A stretch of 64,000 nucleotides of DNA, taken from NCBI RefSeq assembly GCF_030817415.1, contig NZ_JAUSZI010000002.1:620001-684000 (forward strand). The letters are read 5' to 3'. The notes under the pieces were generated by a model. That model saw only the letters and a list, made by a program, of their open reading frames with translations, did no database searches and was not told the DNA's origin. Position numbers and translations under genes: made by a program. This stretch comes from Streptomyces umbrinus. GTDB taxonomy: Bacteria > Actinomycetota > Actinomycetes > Streptomycetales > Streptomycetaceae. Positions 43,159-52,246 of this stretch are shown here, in pieces (the stretch's first letter is position 1; the number at the start of each line of letters is the position of its first letter).

Positions 43159-45714
43159 GTGAGCACCCCCACCCGTACGAGATCCCGTACCAGGTCCCGT
43201 ACCAGAACCGCCCTTGTCACAGCCGTACTTGGAGTCACCGCCATGGCAGGCACCCTCCCCGCGGCGGGGACCGCGACCGCCGCAGCCGACCCGCAGCGCG
43301 TCACCGTCGACCTCGCCGCCTCCGAAGGCCCGGTGATGCACGGCGCCAACGGCACCCTGTACGGGGTCAGCGACGACGGCGTGCCCAGCGACGCCGCGCT
43401 GGCACCCTTGAAGATCACCAGCGTCTCGCAGAAGCCGGAGGGCGGCGCCCAGCACCCCAACGGCGACGCGCTCACCGTCTCCAAGTCGTTCTTCCGCAAC
43501 GGCGGCGGCGAGATCCTGGTGATGATGCAGGACATCTACTCCAAGTGGCCGTACGAGGATCTCGGCATCGACGACTACCTCCCCAAGGTCGACAAGATCG
43601 TCAAGGAGGTGTCTGCCGACCCGAACAGCGACCGGTTCGTCTACATCCCGTTCAACGAGCCCGACCAGATCTGGTACAACCTCGGCACCTCCGACCAGGC
43701 ACAGTACGAGGTCAACCGGGACCGGTTCTTCAAGGACTGGAAGACGGTGTACCAGCGGATCCGCGCGATCGATCCCGACGCCAGGATCGCCGGCCCGAAC
43801 GAATCCGGCTATCACACACGCCTGTTGACCGACTTCCTCGCCTTCGCCAAGCGGGAGAACGTCCTCCCCCAGATCATGACCTGGCACGAGCTGGACTCCA
43901 GCTCGCTGCGCAACTTCCAGGGGAATTACGACAGTTACCGCGCGATCGAGAAGAACCTCGGCATCGCACCACTGAAGATCAACATCGACGAGTACGCCAA
44001 CCGCCGCGATCTGTCCGTGCCGGGCCAACTCGCCCAGTGGGTCTCGATGTTCGAGCGGAACAAGGTGTACGCCAACCAGGCCTACTGGGACGCGGCCGGC
44101 AACCTCGACGGCAACGTGGTGCGCTCGAACATACCCAACGGCGGCTGGTGGTTCTTCCGTTGGTACGCCGGACTGACCGGCAACACCGTCAAGGTGACCC
44201 CGCCGCAGGCCAACAGCATCGACACCCTCCAGGGTCTGGCCTCGTACGACAAGAAGCGGCGCCAGGCGCAGGTCCTGCTCGGCGGTTCGGCCGGTGACTC
44301 CGACGTCGTGGTCCAGAACGTCTCCCGGTCCGTCTTCGGCCGCACGGTGACCGCGACCGTCGCCGAGTCCGCCTGGTCGGGTTACGAGGGCCAGCACGCG
44401 GCGCCGCGTGTCCTCGCGCGTACGAAGGTCAGGGTCGCGGCCGACGGTTCGGTGACCGTCCCACTGCGCGGCATGCACAAGATGTCCGCCTACCGCATCG
44501 CCCTCACCCCCGGCGGCTCGGGCACCCCGTCCACCGCTTCCGTCCCCTGGTCCGCTTCGTACGAGGCCGAGGACGCGGCCATCACCGACGGCAAGGTCTA
44601 CACCCAGGGCACGGTCAGCAACGCCAACGGTTACGCGGCTTCCGGGACGAAGGACGTCGGCTCGCTCAACACGGCCTCCAGCAAGGTCGACTTCACGGTG
44701 GACGTGCCCGCGGCCGGCACGTACGACCTGGCGATCCTGTACGGCAACCAGTCCGGGACACCCGCCACGCAGAAGCTCTCGACCGACGGCGAGGACCCGG
44801 TCACGGTCTCCTATCCCTCAACCGAGAACTGGACCTACCGCGCCAAGAAGGACGTCACCGTCGAACTCCCGGCCGGTCGGCATGTGTTGACGCTGGCCAA
44901 GGACGACGCCGAGGTCACCCTCGACCGCATCGACCTGACCGCCCGTACCGCCGCCGCGCCTTCCGCGTCGTACGAGGCCACGCTGGCGGACATCAGCGGG
45001 AAGCCGTCCTACGACTACTCCTCGTCGGCGGGGGTCGGCACGGGCGCCCTGGTCCTGCGCTCCGGTGACAAGGCGGTCTTCGACGCCTACGCACCGCGCG
45101 ACGGCTACTACACCGTGGTGTCGCGCGCCAACGCGGCGGTGAAGCTGGAGCTGCACGGTGAAAAGGTGACGGCGGCACCCGGCCGGGCCCTGCGGCTGTA
45201 CCTCGTGGCGGGCAACAACCGCATCGCGATGACGGCCAAGGGCGCCTCCGTCCGCTCCCTCGACGTCTCCGGCGCCGGCTCGACGTCAGGCGCTCTCTCC
45301 TACGAGGGCGCCTCGGCCACCCTCACGGGCGGTGCCAAGCTCGTCGACTCCGCCCACGCCTCCGCCGGTTCCTACATCGGCTGGCTCGGCAACAGCGCAT
45401 CCAGCACCGCCGAGTTCACGGTGGACGCGCCCAAGTCCGGCCGCTACATCCTCGTCATCGACTACGCGCACAACGACCGGCGCGACAACGGCCACTCCTA
45501 CAACACCGACATCATGTCCCGTACGGCGGACATCACTGTGGGCAGCGACGCCCCCCAGAAGGTCACCTTCAAGAACACCTGGAGCTGGGACGACTACTGG
45601 ACCGTGGGCGTCCCCGTCGACCTGAAGAAGGGCTCCAACAAGGTCACGTTCGGGAACGCGAGCGCGTGGGCTCCCAACATCGACCGGATCGAACTGGGCC
45701 GGGTCATCGGCTAG
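43159..45714 (+). CDS. Secreted clan GH-A-like glycosidase, paralogue of the locus 2 enzyme
   Basis: 851 residues from GTG 43159, 16 bases after the permease stop, ribosome site GGAGGT. The signal peptide has an Arg/Thr/Ser repeat (RTRSRTRSRTRT), a hydrophobic core and cleavage near ATA-AAD. Catalytic Glu167 in YIPFNEPDQ and Glu278 in INIDEYANR align with Glu163 and Glu273 of the locus 2 enzyme, and segments such as MTWHEL and TVKVT match. C-terminal CBM35/6-like modules start near YEAEDAAITDG (~472), YEATLADISG (~605) and YEGASATLTGG (~715). As the last gene of the alpha-galactoside import operon it probably releases the sugar that the operon imports. Confidence 0.78.
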   Translation: MSTPTRTRSRTRSRTRTALVTAVLGVTAMAGTLPAAGTATAAADPQRVTVDLAASEGPVMHGANGTLYGVSDDGVPSDAALAPLKITSVSQKPEGGAQHPNGDALTVSKSFFRNGGGEILVMMQDIYSKWPYEDLGIDDYLPKVDKIVKEVSADPNSDRFVYIPFNEPDQIWYNLGTSDQAQYEVNRDRFFKDWKTVYQRIRAIDPDARIAGPNESGYHTRLLTDFLAFAKRENVLPQIMTWHELDSSSLRNFQGNYDSYRAIEKNLGIAPLKINIDEYANRRDLSVPGQLAQWVSMFERNKVYANQAYWDAAGNLDGNVVRSNIPNGGWWFFRWYAGLTGNTVKVTPPQANSIDTLQGLASYDKKRRQAQVLLGGSAGDSDVVVQNVSRSVFGRTVTATVAESAWSGYEGQHAAPRVLARTKVRVAADGSVTVPLRGMHKMSAYRIALTPGGSGTPSTASVPWSASYEAEDAAITDGKVYTQGTVSNANGYAASGTKDVGSLNTASSKVDFTVDVPAAGTYDLAILYGNQSGTPATQKLSTDGEDPVTVSYPSTENWTYRAKKDVTVELPAGRHVLTLAKDDAEVTLDRIDLTARTAAAPSASYEATLADISGKPSYDYSSSAGVGTGALVLRSGDKAVFDAYAPRDGYYTVVSRANAAVKLELHGEKVTAAPGRALRLYLVAGNNRIAMTAKGASVRSLDVSGAGSTSGALSYEGASATLTGGAKLVDSAHASAGSYIGWLGNSASSTAEFTVDAPKSGRYILVIDYAHNDRRDNGHSYNTDIMSRTADITVGSDAPQKVTFKNTWSWDDYWTVGVPVDLKKGSNKVTFGNASAWAPNIDRIELGRVIG

Positions 45715-45767
45715 TCGGCCGACTCCACCCCGACGGCCCACACCTTGCACTCGACGTCGGGGAGGCC

Positions 45768-45802
45768 GGGGCCGACGCCGGGTACATCAGCGTGTCGGCC
45801 CC
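45768..45802. terminator. Hairpin terminator between locus 3 and doxX
   Basis: GGGGCCGAC / GTCGGCCCC, 9-bp perfect stem with a 17-base loop, in the 111-base gap between convergent genes. Confidence 0.6.
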
Positions 45803-45825
45803 GACCACACACTCGCGCTGATCCG

Positions 45826-46260
45826 TCAGCTCCCGGTTGGTGAGCGCAGCGACCGGAGCCGACGGGTCAGCTCGAGTGTGTGGTCACGGCGGAACCACGC
45901 GATGATCGCGGCGCAGATCAACCAGACGAGCGGGGTGAGCAGGCTGCCGTCAACGATGAATGCCTCGGTGATGAGGGCGCCGCTCATGACGCCGAAGAGC
46001 CCGAGTGCGGCGACGCCTGACAGGCGCGGGATGAGCAGGCCGATACCACCGGCGATTTCCAGGATGCCGATCACATGGCGCAGCCATTGACCGACGCCGA
46101 TGTCCGCGAAGAGCTCCACGCTCTGCTCGCTGCCCAGCACCTTGCCGAGCCCGAAGTTGAAGGCGAAGAGTCCTCCGAGAGCGATCTGGAGGATCCAGAG
46201 CGAAATGTTGCCGACGCGGGCGCGCACATCGGAGTGGGTGGTGGCCATTGATCGGTTCAC
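45826..46260 (-). CDS. DoxX-family membrane protein
   Basis: 144 residues from GTG 46260 (AGGAG 7 bases upstream); ATG 46248 has no ribosome site. Four membrane segments with ISLWILQIALGGLFAFNFGL, IGILEIAGGIGLLIPRL and the DoxX-like IDG/PLVWLICAAIIAWF end. Role in redox or quinone-linked membrane processes is known only for some members. Divergent from the histidine kinase; possibly its target. Confidence 0.85.
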   Translation of the reverse strand: MNRSMATTHSDVRARVGNISLWILQIALGGLFAFNFGLGKVLGSEQSVELFADIGVGQWLRHVIGILEIAGGIGLLIPRLSGVAALGLFGVMSGALITEAFIVDGSLLTPLVWLICAAIIAWFRRDHTLELTRRLRSLRSPTGS

Positions 46261-46476
46261 GGGACGCTCCTGATGGGTGAGTTCATCGACCTCGATGACG
46301 ACTCGACGATCCCGCGGCGCAGTCATGCTCCGCGTCCTCCAGCCATGGACAATGCGGGGTTCCGCGGCTGGAGCAGGAGCTGTCGGCGCTGCGTACCACG
46401 GCCGCGGTATCTCGCCTGGTCGGCTACCGCCGCCGCACGACGCGATCGGCGCCTCCGATCCCGTACCGTCCTGGTC

Positions 46477-47703
46477 ATGGCGGATCCGGGTATGGCTCAC
46501 CAGCGCATCGTGGCTCTGGCCGCGCGGCATCCGCGGGTCGTGGACATGATCATCGGTGTGCTTCTCGCGCTGGTCTATCTGCTCTCCGTCTGGGACGGCA
46601 AGGCCGAGAGTCGGCACCCGGGTCGCGATCTGCAGGTGTGGGACGGTGTGGCGGCGGTCGCCATGGTCGGGCTCATCGCGGTGCGGCGGCGCCGGCCGCG
46701 CGTGGTGCTGGCCCTCACAGTGGTGGCTGCGGCCGTCACCATCGTGGTGGGCGAGGCGCGGGCGGCGCAGACAGTGGCCGCGGCGATCGCCGGCTACACC
46801 GTGGCGACCGCGTATCCGCGCCGGACGGCATGGCTGTTCGGCGGCTCGGCGGCGGTCCTCCTCTACGGCGCCAGTCTGCTGTGGCCGGGCCGGGAGTGGC
46901 CGGGCGCCGCATGGTGGGAACGCGGCGATGTCGGCCTCCTCGCCGGTGTCGGAATGGCCGTCGCGGTGGGCGACGCGATCCGGACCCGGCGGGCTTACAT
47001 GGTGGCCGTGGAGGAACGTGCACGCCGGGCCGAGGAGTCCCGCGAGGAGGAGGCGCACCGACGGGTGATGGAGGAACGGCTGCGCATCGCACGGGAGTTG
47101 CACGACGTCGTGGCCCACAATCTCGCCCTGATCAGTGTGCAGGCCGGTGTAGCAAAGCACCTGATGCAGAGCAAACCCGAACAGGCCGCCGCCGCGCTGG
47201 GTCACGTTCGGGACGCCGCCGGCACCGCCGTCGAGGAGCTCGGCACGGTCCTCTCCGTACTGCGACAGAAGAGCGATCCCGACGAGTCCACCGGGCCCGC
47301 ACCCGGCCTGTCCCACGTGCCGGTCCTGCTCGAATCCATGGCCTCGGCAGGGCTACGGGTACGGACCCGCCAGGAGGGACAGGCGCGTCTGCTGCCGGCG
47401 GCGGCCGACCTCGCCGCATACCGCATCATCCAGGAGTCCCTGACCAATGCCCACAAGCACGCCAAGGGCGCCGCCGTGGAACTGCACCTCGCGTACACCG
47501 GTGACGGCCTGACCATCGAGGTCGCCAACCCCCGCACCGCGCAGGGCGGCGGCCTGCGCCGTGGGACCGGGCACGGACTGATCGGCATGCACGAACGCGC
47601 CGCGTCTCTCGGCGGCACCCTGCATGCCGGACCGACCGTCGGCGACACTTTCACCGTGCATGCCTTTCTGCCGGCGGCGGACCAGTCAGGAGCGGCCCAG
47701 TGA
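46477..47703 (+). CDS. Sensor histidine kinase, DesK/NarX type
   Basis: About 408 residues from ATG 46477 (an internal ATG 15 bases on is possible). Five or six membrane helices in residues ~15-165, then a cytoplasmic coiled region rich in Glu/Arg, the HisKA_3 box ARELHDVVAHNLALISVQAG (phosphorylated His near 213), and the HATPase domain with SLTNAHKHAKG and GTGHGLIGMHERA. It is the partner of the response regulator whose gene overlaps it by GTGA. Confidence 0.92.
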   Translation: MADPGMAHQRIVALAARHPRVVDMIIGVLLALVYLLSVWDGKAESRHPGRDLQVWDGVAAVAMVGLIAVRRRRPRVVLALTVVAAAVTIVVGEARAAQTVAAAIAGYTVATAYPRRTAWLFGGSAAVLLYGASLLWPGREWPGAAWWERGDVGLLAGVGMAVAVGDAIRTRRAYMVAVEERARRAEESREEEAHRRVMEERLRIARELHDVVAHNLALISVQAGVAKHLMQSKPEQAAAALGHVRDAAGTAVEELGTVLSVLRQKSDPDESTGPAPGLSHVPVLLESMASAGLRVRTRQEGQARLLPAAADLAAYRIIQESLTNAHKHAKGAAVELHLAYTGDGLTIEVANPRTAQGGGLRRGTGHGLIGMHERAASLGGTLHAGPTVGDTFTVHAFLPAADQSGAAQ

Positions 47704-48380
47704 CGACTCGAATAGTGCTGGCCGACGACCAGGCCCTCATCCGGGCGGGTTTCCACGCCCTCATCGAGTCCGCGGACGATCTGGAGGTGGTCGGCCAGGC
47801 GGGCAACGGCCGCGATGCCATCGACCTGGTACGCAGTGCCCGCGCAGACGTCGTCCTGATGGACATCCGGATGCCCGTCATGGACGGGCTCGATGCCACG
47901 AAGGCCATCACCCGCGACGAGTCCCTCGCCGGGGTCCGGGTCCTCATCCTGACCACCTTCGAGCTTGACGAGAACGTGCTGCTCGCACTGCGGGCGGGCG
48001 CCAGCGGATTCCTGAACAAGGGCGTCGAGCCGACCGATCTTCTTGCCGGGATCCGCGCCGTGGCCGCCGGAGAGGCGCTGCTCTCTCCGGGCGCCACCCG
48101 TAGTCTGATCAACGGCTTCCTCAGCAACCCCGCCCCTCCCGCCCCGGTCCCCGCGACGGCGCTGGACGTGCTGACCGACCGGGAACGCGAAGTGCTCGCC
48201 CTGGTCGCGGGCGGACTGTTCAACGAGGACATCGCCGCCCGGCTGTACGTGTCCCCGCTCACCGCGAAGACACATGTCAACCGGGCCATGACGAAACTTG
48301 GCGTCCGCAGTCGGGCCCAGTTGGTCATTCTCGCCTACGAGAGCGGACTGGTCCGCCCGGGCGACGCTCCACCGAGTTGA
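47700..48380 (+). CDS. NarL/FixJ-type response regulator
   Basis: 226 residues, GTG start overlapping the kinase stop. Receiver domain with LADDQALIRAGF and phospho-acceptor Asp in VVLMDIRMPVMDG (near 53), conserved Lys in FLNKGVEP. LuxR HTH at the C-terminus: LTDREREVLALVAGG and TAKTHVNRAMTKLG. With the kinase it forms a two-component system; the signal is unknown. Confidence 0.93.
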   Translation: MTTRIVLADDQALIRAGFHALIESADDLEVVGQAGNGRDAIDLVRSARADVVLMDIRMPVMDGLDATKAITRDESLAGVRVLILTTFELDENVLLALRAGASGFLNKGVEPTDLLAGIRAVAAGEALLSPGATRSLINGFLSNPAPPAPVPATALDVLTDREREVLALVAGGLFNEDIAARLYVSPLTAKTHVNRAMTKLGVRSRAQLVILAYESGLVRPGDAPPS

Positions 48381-48613
48381 CACGTCGGTGCGCATGACGG
48401 TGGGCGCTCGGCCCGCTCAGTACAGATGAGACAAGGGTGACCCCTGGTGCGGCGTCCGGGGCCCACGCGTGCCGCGGACAGGCCAGAGGCTTTCGAAGCG
48501 AACATCCGGCTGGACGGCCCACACTCTCTTAGGGAATCCGCACAGGAGGTGTCTCGCACAACGTCGAGCACCACCAGTGAGACCGAGAAGGCCGACGCGG
48601 TACCGTGGCGATC

Positions 48614-49057
48614 ATGGCGGACTGGGCTATTCGGCAGGCGTCGATGTCGGACGTCGAGGCTGTGGCCGAGTTGCGTGCGACGGTGCTTCGGACGGATCTG
48701 GAACGGCTCGGAGGGTACGACGCGCATCGGGTGCGGCAGCGGTTGCGAGACGGCTTTGACCCGGCTCACACATGGGTGATCGAGGTGGGCGGTGTGTTCG
48801 CCGGCTGCGTGGCGCTGCGACCGGCCGACCACTGTCACTGGCTCGAGTACTTCTACCTGACCCCGGCGCTTCAGGGCAGCGGTATTGGTTCGAGCGTGCT
48901 GCGCGAACTGCTGGATCGGTGTGACCGCAGCGGTGCCCTCGTCCGGCTGAACCTGCTGCAGGGCAGTCCCGCCCGACGGCTGTACGAACGACACGGGTTC
49001 ACCGTCGAGATCGAGGATCCGGTGGACGTGTTCATGGTGCGAAGGCTCCCCCAATGA
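48614..49057 (+). CDS. GNAT-family N-acetyltransferase
   Basis: 147 residues (a GTG 9 bases upstream is in frame). IRQASMSDVEAVAELRATVL opens the fold; the acetyl-CoA site is LQGSGIGSSVLREL and the C-terminal strand LYERHGFTVEIEDP. Substrate unknown. The 230 bases before it contain no gene. Confidence 0.85.
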   Translation: MADWAIRQASMSDVEAVAELRATVLRTDLERLGGYDAHRVRQRLRDGFDPAHTWVIEVGGVFAGCVALRPADHCHWLEYFYLTPALQGSGIGSSVLRELLDRCDRSGALVRLNLLQGSPARRLYERHGFTVEIEDPVDVFMVRRLPQ

Positions 49058-49213
49058 GCAGCAGTGCGGCTTACCGACGGAGAGGTCGAACCGCATGGGT
49101 AGGCCGACTGTCGAGTTGGAGGGCTCGCGCCTGAGGGCGCTTTCTGCGGTCAACGGCCGCCTGGTTGTCGGCCCCGGTCGGCCTCTGCCACGCCGGCTGT
49201 GGTGGAGACCCCG

Positions 49214-49969
49214 ATGATTCAGAGTAGAGGGATGTCTGAATCGTCTCTGCCGGGTGGCTTCGTCAATCACGTCGTGCGGGTCGGTGCCACGGTGCGCCGT
49301 CCTCCGTCGGCCAGGTCAGAGTTCGTCGCCGAACTGCTGAGGTTCCTTGAGGTCCGCGGCTGGTCCGGTGCACCGCGGTACCTGGGCCTCGATGAGGATG
49401 GGCGTGAGGTTCTCACCTACCTTGAAGGACACGTGGCCTGGGAACGAGAGCAGCCGTCAGCCGTGCACTCCGAGGAGAGTCTGTTGCTGGTCACCCGGCT
49501 CGTGCGGGAGTTCCATGATCTGACGGCAGGCACCGAACTGGCCGGGTCACAGGAGGCCGTCTGTCACAACGATCTCTCGCCGAAGAACACGGTCTACCGA
49601 TCAGTCGGCGGCGCCTTGCGCCCGGTGGCGTTCATCGACTGGGACTTGGCGGCTCCGGGCGCACGTATTCACGATGTCGCCCATGTGTGCTGGCAGTACA
49701 TCGGTCTCGGGCCATGGGTGAGGGACATCGACGAAAGCGCGCGGCGGTTGCGGTTGGTCGCCGACACCTATGAGCTGGCTGATCGGGATGACCTCGTCCC
49801 GGCCATCTTGTGGTGGCAGGACAGGTGCTGGCGCGGCATCGAGGCTGCGGCGCAGACGGGAGACCGAGCGATGATCGGCCTTCGAGACGCCGGCGCAGTC
49901 ATGGAGGTCCAGGCTGCCTGGCAGTGGGTCCTGGACCACCGGGGCGTCCTGGCTCGCGCTCTGCGATGA
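49214..49969 (+). CDS. APH-fold phosphotransferase (aminoglycoside phosphotransferase family)
   Basis: 251 residues from ATG 49214, which has GGAG 6 bases away; ATG 49232 is an alternative. Catalytic loop CHNDLSPKNTVY and metal-binding FIDWDLAAPG are intact, as in APH and choline/homoserine kinases. The N-lobe is short (VGATVRRPPSARSEFV). Substrate unknown; resistance should not be assumed. A paralogue is at 53859. An 8-bp inverted repeat (GATTCAGA / TCTGAATC, 49216-49242) covers the start region. Confidence 0.82.
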   Translation: MIQSRGMSESSLPGGFVNHVVRVGATVRRPPSARSEFVAELLRFLEVRGWSGAPRYLGLDEDGREVLTYLEGHVAWEREQPSAVHSEESLLLVTRLVREFHDLTAGTELAGSQEAVCHNDLSPKNTVYRSVGGALRPVAFIDWDLAAPGARIHDVAHVCWQYIGLGPWVRDIDESARRLRLVADTYELADRDDLVPAILWWQDRCWRGIEAAAQTGDRAMIGLRDAGAVMEVQAAWQWVLDHRGVLARALR

Positions 49970-50347
49970 CGTACTCGATTACGGGCATCGTCCCTGCCGA
50001 CGACAAGGATGATGCTGCCCGAAGAGGACCTGCCGTGCCCCGAGCTGCCTGGACCACCTGTCCACGCTGTACGGCGTCAACCGGATCATCTGTGCGGACA
50101 ACAGACGTGCTGTGAAAGCAGGTTGGATCCATCCCGGCCAACTCCGCTTCTGTCCCTACTGCATCGACGGTGGGCGTGCCCTTCGTCGATATGCCGACCA
50201 CGGTCGTCGGAACCCAGGGCGCCGAGTTCGCCGAGGATGACGCTGTGGATCCGGGCCCGGACGCGGTCCGAAGTCAGTGGTACTGCGGTACTAGCCGGCT
50301 CCGCCGGATTCCGTTCCGCGGTACGGGATGATCGCCCGATACCGCTC
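49970..50347 (+). other. 378-base stretch with no convincing gene
   Basis: Three open frames cross it but none has a start with ribosome site and a family match. One plus-strand frame reads VNRIICADNRRAVKAG and then FCPYC, with another frame giving CPRC upstream, so a decayed Cys-rich protein is possible. It ends at the left inverted repeat of the IS island. Confidence 0.4.
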
Positions 50348-50365
50348 CTAAGGGTTGTCCCGTAA
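50348..50365 (+). repeat. Left inverted repeat of the IS5-type element/island
   Basis: CTAAGGGTTGTCCCGTAA, matching the complement of 54740-54757 at 17 of 18 positions. CTAA fits the YTAR target of IS5 elements. Confidence 0.7.
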
Positions 50366-50415
50366 TTGATCTTTGGGTCGGGCTGAACGTGACTGGTCAC
50401 TGTGTGTCTGGCCTG

Positions 50416-51183
50416 CTATCCGACGAGGCTGAGGTTGTGCAGGCGGGCAATGCCGAGCATCGCGTGGTGAACGCCGTCGCCTTTGAGGCGGCAGTCGCGG
50501 AGGACCTTCCAGGTCTTCATGCGAGCGAAGACATGCTCGACGCGGGCGCGAACCTGTTTGTGCGAGCGGTTGTGCTCCTGCTTCCACTCGGACAACTCCT
50601 CGCCTGGGGTGCGGCGGTGAGGCATGAGAAGTCCGGTGCCTGGATAGCCGCCGTCGGCCATCGTCAGGGTCTTGCCCACGGCGGCTCGCGCGCCGGATTC
50701 CTCCCACGCCTTGCAGTCGTTACGGTTGCCGGGCAGGGGCTCGCCGACCACGACGACCCGACGGGTGTCGGCATCGATGACGACCTGGTGGTTGGTGGAG
50801 TACCGGTAATTTTTGGACTGTTCGGCGATCGTGTGGTCGCGGGTAGGGACGAGGGTGCCGTCCACGATGAGCACCGTGCCCTTGCGGAACCGTCTGCGGG
50901 CCCGGAGTGCGAGCGACGGCCCGAGATGGTCGATGATGCGGTCGGCCGCGGACTTCGAGATGCCGAACAGCGGGGCCAGCTGGCGCAGCGTCAAGTTCGT
51001 GCGCCAGTAAGTGGTCACCAGTAGCACGCGGTCCTCCAGGGATAGGCCCCACGGCCGCCCCCGCCGCACCTTGTCGACACCTTCGCGGCGCAGCGCGGTC
51101 ACCAACTTCCCGAAGCAGCGCGGGCTCAGCCCTGCGAACGGCGCTATCCAGGACGGCTCCGACGCCGTGATCACACCAGCCAT
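50416..51183 (-). CDS. IS5-family DDE transposase, full length
   Basis: 255 residues from ATG 51183. N-terminal HTH region with TNLTLRQLAPLFGISKSAAD, then the DDE domain: first Asp in LIVDGTLVPTRD, second in MADGGYPGTG, Glu in ARVEHVFARMKTW. The sequence ends LHNLSLVG close to the left terminal repeat, the expected layout. The expected opposite inverted repeat upstream of the gene (51184-51300) is not found, so the element is truncated at that side. Confidence 0.88.
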   Translation of the reverse strand: MAGVITASEPSWIAPFAGLSPRCFGKLVTALRREGVDKVRRGRPWGLSLEDRVLLVTTYWRTNLTLRQLAPLFGISKSAADRIIDHLGPSLALRARRRFRKGTVLIVDGTLVPTRDHTIAEQSKNYRYSTNHQVVIDADTRRVVVVGEPLPGNRNDCKAWEESGARAAVGKTLTMADGGYPGTGLLMPHRRTPGEELSEWKQEHNRSHKQVRARVEHVFARMKTWKVLRDCRLKGDGVHHAMLGIARLHNLSLVG

Positions 51184-51361
51184 GCCAAGATCATCCCACC
51201 CGTTGATTGTGTCGGTGGGAAGCAGCAACGTCTGACGGTGAATTCTGGGAACGCTTGAGCGTGCTTGGCGGCCGAAATGTCGGCGCGTTTCAGCAGCATC
51301 GTGGATCGGCTGAGGGCTGCGCGGGGCCGGATGTCAGACCCGCCGCATACGATGCCCGGTT

Positions 51362-52192
51362 ATGGCCGATGACGCGCTCGACTACTCCCAGCCCGGACCC
51401 TTCACGAGCCTGGACGCGACGCAGCTCCAGCTCATCGAGAGCCTGCCGGAAGACCCCGTTGGCATCTGCGCCGCCGCGCAAGGTCTGGTCATTCAGCCTG
51501 TGGACGCCGCCGCGTTAGGGATCGGTGAGGCGCGGCTCGCGGAGAAGAACATCCGGCCGGTCAGCGAGCTGATCGCCGCCCTGATCGCCCTCGATCCGTC
51601 CCCGCTGCAGCGAGCTCGCACCCCTGAGACACGGGTGATCGGAACCTGCCGGCACTTCGCCACCATCGCCTCCTCATTCCTGCGAGCGAGGGGCATACCC
51701 TCGCGGGCTCGGTGCGGTTTCGGGACCTACTTCCTGGAGGGCTGCGGCGTTGATCACTGGATCACCGAGTACTGGGACGCCGACCAGCGGCGCTGGGTGC
51801 GCGTCGACACCGAACACCTCGGCAAGACGTATGTCGAGCGTCCCGAGAATCTCGCTGTTGGCGAGTTCCTGACCGGGGGCGAGGCGTGGGTTCAGTATCG
51901 CCAAGGTTCGGTCGACGGTCAGAAGTTCGGGGTGGCCGGTGTCGATTTCGCCTGGGGACCGGCCGAGATCAGCGGCAACGCTGTCCGCGACCTCGCGGCG
52001 CTCTGCAAGATGGAAATGCTGCCCTGGGACGAATGGGGCCTCATGACCAACGCTTATCAGGGCAAGACGGGGCCCGACTACGACCAGCTCATCGACGAGG
52101 TCGCCGATGCCTGCGCCAAAGACGATCCGCTGGACCTGACCAGCCTGTTCGCCCGGGAAGTCTTGGCCGTGCCCCACGACATGGTCGGATGA
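51362..52192 (+). CDS. Transglutaminase-fold protein of unknown function
   Basis: 276 residues. Papain-like triad visible: Cys96 in IGTCRHFATIASSFLRARG, His132 in GVDHWITEYWD, Asp149 in WVRVDTEHL, the transglutaminase-like arrangement. The N-terminal 80 residues and the C-terminal part (DLTSLFAREVLAVPHD) are specific to this group. Bacterial members are often cysteine proteases or amidases. No signal peptide. It is a single cargo gene between the IS5 and IS21 remnants, convergent with IstB. Confidence 0.78.
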   Translation: MADDALDYSQPGPFTSLDATQLQLIESLPEDPVGICAAAQGLVIQPVDAAALGIGEARLAEKNIRPVSELIAALIALDPSPLQRARTPETRVIGTCRHFATIASSFLRARGIPSRARCGFGTYFLEGCGVDHWITEYWDADQRRWVRVDTEHLGKTYVERPENLAVGEFLTGGEAWVQYRQGSVDGQKFGVAGVDFAWGPAEISGNAVRDLAALCKMEMLPWDEWGLMTNAYQGKTGPDYDQLIDEVADACAKDDPLDLTSLFAREVLAVPHDMVG

Positions 52193-52200
52193 CCAGATCC

Positions 52201-52240
52201 GGGGACTGACAGCGGAGCGCCGGCCACCGCGCCAGTCCCC
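52201..52240. terminator. Inverted repeat between the transglutaminase-fold gene and istB
   Basis: GGGGACTG / CAGTCCCC with a 24-base loop between two convergent genes. Could be a terminator or part of the IS21 end. Confidence 0.4.
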
Positions 52241-52246
52241 ACCTGC

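Noticed and set aside
50040..50250. Cys-rich open frames suggesting a small zinc protein
   Set aside because: The CPRC and CPYC motifs fall in different frames and no start or ribosome site joins them; kept only as a note in the 49970-50347 entry.
50389..50400. GTGACTGGTCAC, similar to the locus 3 operator
   Set aside because: One mismatch, inside the IS5 terminal region and far from any sugar gene; likely chance.
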